Of a stretch of 31,865 nt of DNA, positions 19,852 through 27,557 are shown one piece after another; positions within the stretch are counted from its first letter, which is position 1, and every line of letters starts with the position of its first letter. The notes beneath the pieces are model-generated. The model ran no database searches. It worked only from the letters and a program-made list of their open reading frames with translations, and had not been told where the DNA came from. Source of the DNA: CAZPAV01 sp964584755 (GTDB taxonomy: Bacteria > Actinomycetota > Acidimicrobiia > Spongiisociales > UBA5794); assembly GCA_964584755.1 (NCBI GenBank), contig CAZPAV010000032.1, forward strand, positions 1 to 31,865. Direction: 5' to 3'. The translations under genes were made by a program, and so were the position numbers.

Positions 19852-21216
19852 GTGGCCGCGCTCTCCCGCAACGACCCGAGGACCGTCTTCGGATGGGCGA
19901 TGTACGACTGGGCGAACTCGGCGTACATCACCGCCGTCGCCGGCGTGCTCTTCCCGGTCTTCTTCGCGGGCACCGTCGTCCCCGAAGGCGGGATCTCCCT
20001 CCTCGGACACGCCGTCGACGGTCAGACGCTCTGGGGCGCCGTCGTGGGCGGTGGCTCGTTCCTCCTCTTCCTCGCCATGCCCGTCCTCGGTGCCGTGGCC
20101 GACTTCTCCCACGCCAAGGCTCGTTTCTTGCGCGTCTTCGCCTACGGCGGTGCGCTCGGCACCGTCCTCCTCCTCTTCCTCGGACCGGGGCGGGTGGCGG
20201 CGGCGCTGCTGCTCTTCCTCCTGACGTTCGTCGCCTTCGTCGCGGGGAACGTCGTGTACAACGGCTTCCTCCCCGAGATCACCACCGACGACACGATCGA
20301 CGCGGTCTCGGCGAGGGGGTTCGCGCTCGGCTACGCCGGCGGCGGTCTACAGCTCCTCCTCGCGGTGGCGATCATCGGCGTCGGCGACCGAATCGGCCTC
20401 GATCGACCGACGGCGGAACGCCTCGCCATCGCCACGGCCGGCCTGTGGTGGGGCGGATTCGCCGCCTTCGCCCTCTCCCGGCTGCGAGATCCCGGGCGGT
20501 CCCGGGACGGGACGGCCGTGTCCCTCCGCCTCGGTGAGCTCGTCCGGGTCGGGTTCGGCCGCACCTGGGCGACGACCCGCCGCCTCCGGCACTTCCCCCG
20601 ACTCCTCCTCTTCGTCGCCGCCTTCCTCCTCTACAACGACGGCGTCCAGACCGTCATCGCCCTCACCAGCGTCTACGCCTCCCGCACCCTCCATCTCTCC
20701 ACCGAGACGATCCTCCTCACCTTCCTCGTCGTCCAGTTCGTGGCGTTCGCCGGCGCCCTCGCCTTCGGACGCCTCGCCGCGTGGGTGGGCGCGAAGGGTG
20801 CCGTCCTCCTCTCCATCGGTGGGTGGGTCGTGGTGACCGTCGGTGGGGCGCTCCTCCCGGAGCGGGCGCCGCTCCCGTTCCTCCTCCTCGGCGGGCTCGT
20901 CGGCATCGTCCTCGGCGGCGTCCAGGCCCTGAGTCGCAGCCTCTACGGCTCCATGATCCCCGTCGAGGCCTCGGCCGAGTTCTTCGGCTTCTTCTCGGTC
21001 TTCTCCAAGTTCAGCGCCATCTGGGGGCCGCTGCTCTTCGCCGTCGTCAGCGCCACGATCGGCCCCCGGGTCGGGATCGCCTCCCTCACCGTCACGCTCG
21101 TCCTCGGCGGCGCACTGCTGGCGTTCGTGGACGTGGACGGGGCCCGGGCCTCCCGCTCCCGCTGGCGCTTCGACGGCACGGCGGCGTCCACCGGAGGGGA
21201 ACCCCCGCCCCCGTGA
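19852..21216 (+). CDS. MFS transporter, Atg22/UMF1 type
   Basis: 454-residue inner-membrane protein with about 12 hydrophobic helices. The N-terminal WAMYDWANSAYITAVAGVLFP (15-35) is the hallmark of the UMF1 (Atg22-like) branch of the major facilitator superfamily. FAYGGALG and VYNGFLPEI (the helix 3-4 region) and QALSRSLYGSMIPVEASAEFFGF in the second half also fit. Bacterial members are thought to export small solutes or amino acids; the substrate is unknown. GTG start fixed by the -10 element 6 bases upstream. Confidence 0.92.
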   Translation: MAALSRNDPRTVFGWAMYDWANSAYITAVAGVLFPVFFAGTVVPEGGISLLGHAVDGQTLWGAVVGGGSFLLFLAMPVLGAVADFSHAKARFLRVFAYGGALGTVLLLFLGPGRVAAALLLFLLTFVAFVAGNVVYNGFLPEITTDDTIDAVSARGFALGYAGGGLQLLLAVAIIGVGDRIGLDRPTAERLAIATAGLWWGGFAAFALSRLRDPGRSRDGTAVSLRLGELVRVGFGRTWATTRRLRHFPRLLLFVAAFLLYNDGVQTVIALTSVYASRTLHLSTETILLTFLVVQFVAFAGALAFGRLAAWVGAKGAVLLSIGGWVVVTVGGALLPERAPLPFLLLGGLVGIVLGGVQALSRSLYGSMIPVEASAEFFGFFSVFSKFSAIWGPLLFAVVSATIGPRVGIASLTVTLVLGGALLAFVDVDGARASRSRWRFDGTAASTGGEPPPP

Positions 21217-21260
21217 GGTCGCACGATGGCGGGGACCGGCGCTCCGCCGCCGCCACCTCG

Positions 21261-21266
21261 TACCCT
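21261..21266 (+). promoter_or_regulatory. -10 element TACCCT for the exonuclease gene
   Basis: TACCCT ends 6 bases before the ATG at 21273; leaderless layout, no ribosome binding site. It lets the ATG be chosen although the frame is open far upstream. Confidence 0.6.
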
Positions 21267-21272
21267 GCGGGC

Positions 21273-21962
21273 ATGTCCTGGCACGACGGCCCCCTCGCCT
21301 CCCTCGACCTGGAGGCGACCGGGGTCGACCCGCGGCGGGCCCGGGTCGTCGAGGTGGGGTTGTTCCGCTTCGAGACGGACGGGACCGTCGTCCCGCTCGT
21401 CGACCGCCTCGTCGACCCCGGGATCCCGCTCCCGGCCGAGGTGGCCGAGCTCACCGGCATCCGTCCCGCCGAGCTCGCCGCCCACGGAGGCGACCCGGCG
21501 GTCGTCCTGGCCGCCGCCCGGGACGCGATCGAGACCCTCGCCGCGGAGGGTGTGCCCATCGTCGTCTACCACGCCACCTACGACTGGCCGCTCCTCGGCG
21601 CCGAGCTGGCCCGCCACGGACTCGGTGCACTCCCCGGCGTCCCGCCGGCGATCCTCGTCGACCCGCTCGTGCTCGACCGTCACGTCGACCGTTACCGGAA
21701 GGGACGCCGCACGCTGGGTGCGGTCGCCGCGTGGTACGGGGTGACCCATGAGGGGGCGCACCGGGCCGCGGGGGACGGCGCGGCCGCGGTCGGTGTCGCC
21801 CGCCGCCTCGCCGAGCGCCACCCCGAGCTTCGCCTCGACGGTGCCGACCTCGTCGACCTCCAGGTGGCGGCGCACCGTCGCTGGAGGAGGTCCTTCAACG
21901 CCTACCTCGCCCGGATCGGCGCCTCCCGACCGCCGGTCACGGAGGAGTGGCCGGGTCGTTGA
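21273..21962 (+). CDS. DnaQ-like DEDDh 3'-5' exonuclease
   Basis: 229 residues. The acidic metal sites are visible: Exo I SLDLEATGVDP (Asp and Glu), Exo II VVYHATYDWPLL (Asp) and Exo III AHRAAGDGAAAVGVA (His and Asp), giving the DEDDh set. The fold is that of the DNA polymerase III epsilon proofreading domain and RNase T relatives. No polymerase or GIY-YIG domain is attached, so it is a free exonuclease of unknown nucleic-acid preference. The last 26 bases overlap the 3' end of the convergent gene on the other strand. Confidence 0.93.
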   Translation: MSWHDGPLASLDLEATGVDPRRARVVEVGLFRFETDGTVVPLVDRLVDPGIPLPAEVAELTGIRPAELAAHGGDPAVVLAAARDAIETLAAEGVPIVVYHATYDWPLLGAELARHGLGALPGVPPAILVDPLVLDRHVDRYRKGRRTLGAVAAWYGVTHEGAHRAAGDGAAAVGVARRLAERHPELRLDGADLVDLQVAAHRRWRRSFNAYLARIGASRPPVTEEWPGR

Positions 21963-23049
21963 CGCCGTCCCGCCGGGAGCGTCGCAGGACCTGCTCCACC
22001 TCGAACCGCACCCGGAACCCCGGGTCGTCGCGGCGGGCGGCGAGCCTCCCCTCGCTCCTTCCCGGACCGAGGCCGCCGAGGGCCCGGACCGCCCGCCAGC
22101 GCGTCCACGGGTCCGGATCGTCGAGCGCCTCCTCGAACAGGACGCGGAACCCCTCGTCGCCGGTGTCGGCCGCGGCGTCGAGGGCGGTGCGTCGCACCTG
22201 GAGCGCCGGGTCCCGCCACGCCCGCCGCACCGCCTCGGCGCGGGTGTCCGGATCGGCGGCGAGGAGGACGACGGCGATCCGCCGATCCCGCATCGTCCCC
22301 TCGTCCAGGGCCCGCAGGAGTCGCTCCCGGTGGACGGGATCGCCGGGGTCGAGGAGGTGGAGCTCGTCGTCGTCGCGGCGGGCGGTGGCGCGCCCGGTGG
22401 CGAGGAGCTCGTCACGAGTCCGCTCGGAGGGACGCCGGGGAGCGGCGTCGGTTCCGAAGAGCTCGGTCACGAGAGCGAGGAGCGGCTCGAGGCGGTCCTC
22501 CCAGGACGCGGTGCTCCCCAGGGTGACGAAGTCGCCGGCGACCATGACGTCGGTGACGTCGGGTTCGGCGAAGAGGCGCCGCACCCGCTCGTCGTCGACG
22601 GGATCGCCCCGCCGGTACCACCGTCCGGGGGCGGGCTCCCCGCCGATGGCGAACCGTACCTTCCGGGGATGTGGCGTGGGCCGGGGGACGACGGGCCCGG
22701 CGAAGACCCGATCGAAGACGGACGGAGCCGTCCCCCCCGCCCCGGTCACCGCGAGCCGGTACCGGCCGTCGACGATGCCGTGGACGAGACGAAGCCCACC
22801 GCCGAGGCCGTGCTCCCACCACCCGCCCTCCAGGTGGGGGGTGACGACGTCGGCGAGCGCCGCCTCGTCCTCCGCGGTCCACGGGCCCGGGGAGAGGAAC
22901 CGCTTGAGGGCGTCCTTGTAGGCGACGAGGGCGGTGAAGGGGAGGTGGACGGCGACCTCCCCGGTGAGGTACCCGGCGACCGTCGCCACGAGTCCCCTCG
23001 CCGCCACCGCGGCCCGGGAGGCATCGAGATCGTCGCGGGATCCGTCCAC
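21937..23049 (-). CDS. CvfC-like protein: Nfu_N domain plus HEAT-like repeats
   Basis: 370 residues. The centre (about 124-200) matches the N-terminal Nfu/NifU-like domain: TPHPRKVRFAIG, then VRRLFAEPDVTDVMVAGDFV, the ErLF..pgV..v..g.DFvT pattern. The C-terminal third (about 240-360) is built of HEAT-like helical repeats (RRTALDAAADTGDEGFRVLF, TRWRAVRALGGLG). The CxxC cluster-binding domain of real Nfu scaffolds is absent. The same combination is known in conserved virulence factor C (CvfC) of staphylococci. Residues 1-120 are not recognised. Function is unknown; a chaperone or adaptor role is a guess. GTG start is set by the -10 element 7 bases upstream; the frame continues to a TTG at 23079 with no support. 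Confidence 0.75.
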   Translation of the reverse strand: MDGSRDDLDASRAAVAARGLVATVAGYLTGEVAVHLPFTALVAYKDALKRFLSPGPWTAEDEAALADVVTPHLEGGWWEHGLGGGLRLVHGIVDGRYRLAVTGAGGTAPSVFDRVFAGPVVPRPTPHPRKVRFAIGGEPAPGRWYRRGDPVDDERVRRLFAEPDVTDVMVAGDFVTLGSTASWEDRLEPLLALVTELFGTDAAPRRPSERTRDELLATGRATARRDDDELHLLDPGDPVHRERLLRALDEGTMRDRRIAVVLLAADPDTRAEAVRRAWRDPALQVRRTALDAAADTGDEGFRVLFEEALDDPDPWTRWRAVRALGGLGPGRSEGRLAARRDDPGFRVRFEVEQVLRRSRRDGVNDPATPP

Positions 23050-23056
23050 GCCCTCG

Positions 23057-23062
23057 ATGGTA
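23057..23062 (-). promoter_or_regulatory. -10 element TACCAT for the CvfC-like gene
   Basis: TACCAT ends 7 bases before the GTG at 23049. If used, the upstream structured segment is not part of this mRNA. Confidence 0.55.
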
Positions 23063-23128
23063 CGACCGGAGGGGGGCAACGTCCGCGCCGTCCCCGAAAC
23101 GTCCTACAGCTCCCCGGCGCACCGACCG

Positions 23129-23253
23129 ATGCATCCCTGACCCCGGGGAACCGGCAGGGTGACGAGTACCCGACGTGGGGCGATCCGAACGAAAGCCTGC
23201 CGGGACCTTCCACGGAGGGTCTCGAGAAGCCCTCGCCGTCCGGCGGGGGCTTC
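23129..23253. other. Strongly folded intergenic segment, candidate structured RNA
   Basis: Inside the longest gap in the window. On the + strand it contains an 8-bp perfect long-range stem CCGGCAGG (23151-23158) with CCTGCCGG (23196-23203). Next comes a hairpin GACCTTCC/GGAGGGTC (23204-23221 region), then a 13-pair hairpin GAAGCCCTCGCCG/CGGCGGGGGCTTC (23226-23253, one T-G pair, two-base loop). CAGGG at 23155-23159 can instead pair with CCCTG at 23135-23139, so two exclusive folds exist. I compared it from memory with cobalamin, c-di-GMP, c-di-AMP, SAM, TPP, glycine and fluoride riboswitches and with SRP, tmRNA and tRNA, and found no convincing match. The strand is unknown, and a pair of adjoining terminators is the plain alternative. 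Confidence 0.3.
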
Positions 23254-23259
23254 GCACGT

Positions 23260-23291
23260 GGGGATCCTCACATCACAGGAGCAGGATCCCC
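23260..23291 (-). terminator. Hairpin at the end of the glyoxalase-like gene
   Basis: 9-bp perfect stem GGGGATCCT/AGGATCCCC with a 14-base loop that holds the stop codon of the glyoxalase-like gene. Well placed to end or stabilise its transcript, but there is no T run. Confidence 0.35.
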
Positions 23292-23893
23292 GACGTCGTC
23301 GCCACCGCGACCCGGCGCACCCCGGTCGGCCCCTCCACGACGCGCAGGGGGACGTCGTCGGAGCCGATCCAGGCCGCCAGCTCGGCCCGATCCCCGCCCA
23401 CCTCCACCCAGGCGATCCCCTCGACCGGGACGCGGTGCGCCGCGGTCGCCGCCCCCGGATGCCGCTCCGCAGGCACCTCCCAGGAGATGAAGAACGGCAC
23501 CCCCCGGGTGAACGCCGCCTCGAGGCCGGCGAGCCGCCAGGCGAGGACCACGCCGTCGGGGCGGATCCGACGCATCGCGACCGGGGCGAGTCCGAGCCGC
23601 CGGCACACCGCGTCGAGATCGTCGGCACGCAGGCACAGCGCGGCGGACCGTTCCGCTCCGGCGAGACGCTCCAGGACCCACCGGCCCATCGGACTCGCCG
23701 CCGCCTCGTCCCGGTCGACGACGGCCAGGAGCTCGAGGTAGGCGCCGCCGAGGGGCACGATCCGATTCGCCGTCCCGTGCCCGTGATGACGTCCCCCCGC
23801 CAGGGACGCCAGCCCGTGGACGGTGCGGAGCTCCTCCGCCGCCACCGCGAGGTCGCGGACGGGGAGGACGACGTGGTCGATCTCCGGGGCCAC
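23273..23893 (-). CDS. Glyoxalase-like (VOC superfamily) protein
   Basis: 206 residues. N-terminal IDHVVLPVRDLAVAAEEL and a following HGHGTANRIVPLGGAYLELLAVVD are typical of the glyoxalase-like (Glyoxalase_3) branch of the vicinal oxygen chelate fold; a second half-module follows (PVEGIAWVEVGG, about 155-200). The His and Glu that would bind metal (His in DHVV, Glu in YLELLA) are present. The reaction is unknown. GTG start is 8 bases after TAGGGT. It follows the ABC exporter genes on the same strand but has its own -10 element. Confidence 0.82.
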   Translation of the reverse strand: MAPEIDHVVLPVRDLAVAAEELRTVHGLASLAGGRHHGHGTANRIVPLGGAYLELLAVVDRDEAAASPMGRWVLERLAGAERSAALCLRADDLDAVCRRLGLAPVAMRRIRPDGVVLAWRLAGLEAAFTRGVPFFISWEVPAERHPGAATAAHRVPVEGIAWVEVGGDRAELAAWIGSDDVPLRVVEGPTGVRRVAVATTSGILLL

Positions 23894-23901
23894 GCGCGAC
23901 G

Positions 23902-23907
23902 ACCCTA
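23902..23907 (-). promoter_or_regulatory. -10 element TAGGGT containing the ABC-gene stop codon
   Basis: TAGGGT ends 8 bases before the GTG at 23893; its TAG is the stop codon of the upstream ABC exporter subunit. Confidence 0.5.
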
Positions 23908-25671
23908 GCGATCCTCCGCCGCACCCGTCGCCCCCTCCCAGTCCCGGTGGAGCGCGGCGTACACGCCCCCGGCGGCGAGGAGATCCCGGTGGGTCCCGCG
24001 TTCGACGACCCGACCGTCGTGGAAGACGATGACCTCGTCGGCCGCCTCGGCGGTGGAGAGGCGGTGGGCGATCGTCAACGAGGTCCTCCCCGTGGTCAGT
24101 CGCTCGATCGCGTCGCGGATGCGCACCTCGAGAGCGGGATCCACCGCCGAGGTGGCCTCGTCGAGGACGAGCAGGTCCGGCGCGGCGATCCAGGCCCGGG
24201 CCAGGGCGACGAGCTGCCGCTCCCCGGCGGAGAGACGCCCCCCGCGCTCGCCCACCGGGGTGGCGACGCCGCGGGGGAGCTGCTCGAGCCACGAGCCGAG
24301 CCCGAGGTCGACGAAGGCGGCGACGACCGCGTCGTCGTCGGCGTCGGGGCGTCCGTAGCGGACGTTCTCGCCCACGCTCCCCTCGAAGAGGAACCCCTCC
24401 TGGGGAACGAAGGCGACCCGCGACCGGAGCGAGGCGAAGCGGATCCGATCGGTCCGGATCCCCCCGAGCCGTACCTCGCCCGCGGTAGGGTCGAGGAGGC
24501 GGGTCGCCAGCTTGGCGAAGGTGGTCTTGCCCGAGCCGGTCTCGCCGACGACGGCGACCCGCCGACCGGCCGGAACCGTCACGGTCACGTCCCCGAGGAC
24601 GTCCCCCCCGGTCGGATAGCGGAACCGTACCCCGACGAACGACACCTCGAGCGGGCCGGCGGGCAGGTCCACGCCATCGGCCGGGTCGGCCACGTCGGGG
24701 TTCGTGGCGAGGACGCCGAGGACCTTGCGTAGGCCCGCCCCGGCCGCCTGTGCCTCGTTGACGGTCTCCACGAGCATCTGGACGGGCTCGACGAGGAGGG
24801 TGACGAGGAAGAGGAACGCCATGAGGGTTCCGGCGGTCAGCCCCCAGAGGTCGCCGAGGAGCACGCCGGTGGCGACGACCGTGGCGGTGATGACCCCCGA
24901 GAACACCTCGGCGGAGGAGAAGAGGACCGCGCCGAGCGCGCCGGTGCGGTACTCGGCGCGAAACTGGCGCTCGAGGGCCCGCGTGACCTTGCGGAGGACC
25001 GCCTCCTCCATTCCGTACGCCCGCACGGTCATCAGCCCCGAGATCGCCTCACCGACCGCGGCGAGGGCGTCGGCGACGCGTTCCCGCACCCGGTCGTGCG
25101 CGACCACGAGGATCCGCTGGAACCCGACGAGGAGCAACGCGTACGCCGCCACGCCGGCGGCGACGACGAGGGCGAGCTGCCACCGGTACAGCGTCATGAC
25201 GACGAGGGCGATCACGACCTGGGTCGTGCCGAGGAGCATCCCCACCCCCGCCCACTCCATGAAGTTCTGCATGGTCTCGACGTCCGAGGTCACCCGACCG
25301 ACCAGGGCGCCGCGACGCTCCGCCTGGACGTGGAGCAGCGACAGCTCGTGGAGGTGGGCGAAGGTGGCGATGCGGAGCTGGGCGAGACCCGTCGCCGCGG
25401 CTCGGGCCAGCCGCACCAGGGAGGTGCGTCGCGCCCACGCCGCGCCGACGACGGCGAGCAGGGCGATGCCGCCGTGCAGGAGCACTCCGGCGGGGCGAAC
25501 CCGACCCGAGGCGAGGAGCTGCCCGTCGACGATCTGCTGCACGGCCACGGGAACGACGGCGCCGAGGGCGGTCCCGACGACGGCGAGCACGAGGGTGAGC
25601 GGGAGCCCGGCGCGCAGTGCCGGGGCGACACGGAAGGCGCGCCTCAGGGCGTCCGTGGCGGATCCGCTCAT
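23905..25671 (-). CDS. ABC exporter subunit, catalytically complete half
   Basis: 588 residues: six-helix type IV exporter membrane domain (about 20-310) and ATPase domain (about 340-575). Walker A GETGSGKT (376-383), Walker B LLVLDE with catalytic Glu505 and H-loop His536 (IAHRLST) are all intact, but the signature is LSAGE (480-484) instead of LSGGQ. The ATG overlaps the stop of the 608-residue partner (ATGA). The two together form a heterodimeric exporter of the TM287/288 or BmrCD kind. Such pumps move drugs, lipids or peptides; the substrate is unknown. Confidence 0.94.
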   Translation of the reverse strand: MSGSATDALRRAFRVAPALRAGLPLTLVLAVVGTALGAVVPVAVQQIVDGQLLASGRVRPAGVLLHGGIALLAVVGAAWARRTSLVRLARAAATGLAQLRIATFAHLHELSLLHVQAERRGALVGRVTSDVETMQNFMEWAGVGMLLGTTQVVIALVVMTLYRWQLALVVAAGVAAYALLLVGFQRILVVAHDRVRERVADALAAVGEAISGLMTVRAYGMEEAVLRKVTRALERQFRAEYRTGALGAVLFSSAEVFSGVITATVVATGVLLGDLWGLTAGTLMAFLFLVTLLVEPVQMLVETVNEAQAAGAGLRKVLGVLATNPDVADPADGVDLPAGPLEVSFVGVRFRYPTGGDVLGDVTVTVPAGRRVAVVGETGSGKTTFAKLATRLLDPTAGEVRLGGIRTDRIRFASLRSRVAFVPQEGFLFEGSVGENVRYGRPDADDDAVVAAFVDLGLGSWLEQLPRGVATPVGERGGRLSAGERQLVALARAWIAAPDLLVLDEATSAVDPALEVRIRDAIERLTTGRTSLTIAHRLSTAEAADEVIVFHDGRVVERGTHRDLLAAGGVYAALHRDWEGATGAAEDR

Positions 25672-27494
25672 CGCGTGCCCTCCCCCGGACCGCCCCTCCC
25701 CGACCCGTGCTCCTCGTAGGCGCGCAGGAGCCGCTCGTACCCCGGCACCCCGGCCAGCAGCTCCTCGTGCGTTCCGTGCGCCACGATGCGCCCTCCCTCG
25801 AGGTAGACGACCTCGTCGGCGAGGACGATCGCCGAGCGTCGGTACGCCACGATGACCAGCGTCGCCGGCGAGGCACCGTCGCGCAGCTCGCGGAGGATCT
25901 CGACCTCCAGCGAGGGATCGACCGCGGAGGTGGCATCGTCGAGGACGAGGACCCGCGGCCGGCGTACCAGGGCCCGGGCGAGGGCGATCCGCTGCCGCTG
26001 GCCGCCGCTGAGCGCCACCCCGCGCTCCCCGATCGGCGTGTCGTACCCCTCGGGGAGATCGACGACGAACCGCTCCACCCCGGCCCGCCGGACCGCCCGG
26101 GCGAACTCCTCGGGATCGACCGGCGCGCCCAGCGTGACGTTCTCCCGAACCGTCCCGTCGAAGAGGAACGTCTCCTGACCGACGAACGCCACCTCGGTGG
26201 CGAGCTCGGACCGGGCGAAGTCGCGCACGTCCCGCTCGTCGATCCGGATGTGTCCGCTGCGGGGATCCCAGAGCCGGGCGAGGAGCATCACCAGGGTCGA
26301 CTTCCCCGCGCCGGTGGGACCCACGACGGCGATCGTCCTCCCGGGAGGCACGTCGAACGCGACGTCGGCGAGGACGCGCTCGTCGGAGGTGTAGCCGAAC
26401 TCGACCGCCGCGGTCTCGACGGCGGCGCCCTCGCCACCGGCCGCGGCCAGGAGCGTGCCGTGGGCCACGACCTCGTCGGCCTCGAGCACCTCCCGTACCC
26501 GCTCCCACGCGGCCTGGCTGTGCGCCATCTCCCACACGACGAACCCGACGAGCTGGAGGGGGAGGGCGAGGAGGGTGAGGAGGTAGGCCACCGCGACGAG
26601 GCGGCCGGCGGAGATCGTGCCCGAGGCGACCTCGAGGACGCCGACGACGAGGACGACGATGGTGAGGCCCACCGGTAGCGCCTCGACGATGGACCGGAAC
26701 GTCGCCAGGCGCGACTCGACGCGGGCCAGCCGGTCGGCGAGACGATTCGCCGCCACGGCGAAGCGGCGGGTCTCCTCCGCCTCCCGGCCCAGCGCCTTCA
26801 CCGTGAGCGCCCCGTCGATGCTCTCGTGCGCCACCCGGGCGACGACGCCGCGCTCGCGCTGGACCTCCTCGAACCCCGCGAAGAGCGAGAAGGCGCCGGC
26901 CACGTCGATGGCGACGACGAGGCCGAGGCCCACGAGGACGATCGCGCCGAGGAGCAGGTCCGTGACGGCGACGAGCACGACCGTCCCCACGAGCAGCAGG
27001 GAGGCGCCCGTGGCGTACGGGAGGGGAGCGAGAACGAAGGTGCCCTGCTGGGTGTCGGCCTCGCTCACGGAGAGGAGATCGCCGGTGGTCCGGCGGCCGT
27101 GCCAGGACAGGTCGAGACGGAGCTGATGCTCGACGAGGTCGCGCCGGGCATCGGCGCGGGTCCGGTACTGCAGGTACCCCGCCGCGGTGCGCCGCAACGT
27201 GATCCCGGCGGCCTTCCACACCGCCACCCCCATGATGGCGCCCACGGCCCACCACACCCGGTCCCCCACCGGAGCCCCCTCCCCGAGGACGGGAATGATC
27301 ACGACGTCGGCGACCCGTCCGATGACGACGGCGGAGGCCATGATCGCCGTCACGAAGATGCCGGCACCGAGGACGGCGAGGGCGAACGACCAGGGGTGCG
27401 CCCGGACGAACCTCGCCACGAGCCGCACCCCGCCGCGGAGGACCTGGCGCAGCGGCGGCGGGGAGACCGGTGGTGGGGGGGGAGGAGCGAGCAC
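25668..27494 (-). CDS. ABC exporter subunit, half with degenerate ATP site
   Basis: 608 residues: proline-rich N terminus, six-helix exporter domain (about 30-330) and ATPase domain (about 355-590). Walker A GPTGAGKS (392-399) and signature LSGGQ (495-499) are intact. The catalytic Glu after Walker B is Asp (LVLDD, Asp520), and the H-loop His is Tyr (VAYRRSA, Tyr551). So its own Walker site is degenerate, while its LSGGQ completes the active site of the 588-residue partner. The open frame runs far upstream, but the GTG at 27494 is 7 bases after a TACCAT, and homology begins soon after it. First gene of the pair. Confidence 0.93.
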   Translation of the reverse strand: MLAPPPPPPVSPPPLRQVLRGGVRLVARFVRAHPWSFALAVLGAGIFVTAIMASAVVIGRVADVVIIPVLGEGAPVGDRVWWAVGAIMGVAVWKAAGITLRRTAAGYLQYRTRADARRDLVEHQLRLDLSWHGRRTTGDLLSVSEADTQQGTFVLAPLPYATGASLLLVGTVVLVAVTDLLLGAIVLVGLGLVVAIDVAGAFSLFAGFEEVQRERGVVARVAHESIDGALTVKALGREAEETRRFAVAANRLADRLARVESRLATFRSIVEALPVGLTIVVLVVGVLEVASGTISAGRLVAVAYLLTLLALPLQLVGFVVWEMAHSQAAWERVREVLEADEVVAHGTLLAAAGGEGAAVETAAVEFGYTSDERVLADVAFDVPPGRTIAVVGPTGAGKSTLVMLLARLWDPRSGHIRIDERDVRDFARSELATEVAFVGQETFLFDGTVRENVTLGAPVDPEEFARAVRRAGVERFVVDLPEGYDTPIGERGVALSGGQRQRIALARALVRRPRVLVLDDATSAVDPSLEVEILRELRDGASPATLVIVAYRRSAIVLADEVVYLEGGRIVAHGTHEELLAGVPGYERLLRAYEEHGSGRGGPGEGTR

Positions 27495-27501
27495 CGCGAC
27501 G

Positions 27502-27507
27502 ATGGTA
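27502..27507 (-). promoter_or_regulatory. -10 element TACCAT for the ABC exporter operon
   Basis: TACCAT ends 7 bases before the GTG at 27494; no ribosome binding site. It shares a 63-base gap with the divergent N-acetyltransferase gene. Confidence 0.55.
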
Positions 27508-27545
27508 GGAAGCCGCCGGGGCGGCGCACCCCGGCGGCCACCTGC

Positions 27546-27551
27546 GAGGAT
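27546..27551 (+). promoter_or_regulatory. Weak -10-like element GAGGAT before the N-acetyltransferase gene
   Basis: GAGGAT ends 6 bases before the GTG at 27558. The position fits the leaderless pattern, but the first T is G, so the call is weak. GGAGG is also present, too close to the start for a normal ribosome binding site. Confidence 0.3.
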
Positions 27552-27557
27552 GGAGGC

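Noticed and set aside
23080..23272. Known riboswitch, tRNA, SRP RNA or tmRNA in the long gap
   Set aside because: Partial look-alikes only (GGGGAACCGG, ACGAAAGCC); no family core could be laid out, and a T-loop-like stretch on the minus strand lacks the invariant A.
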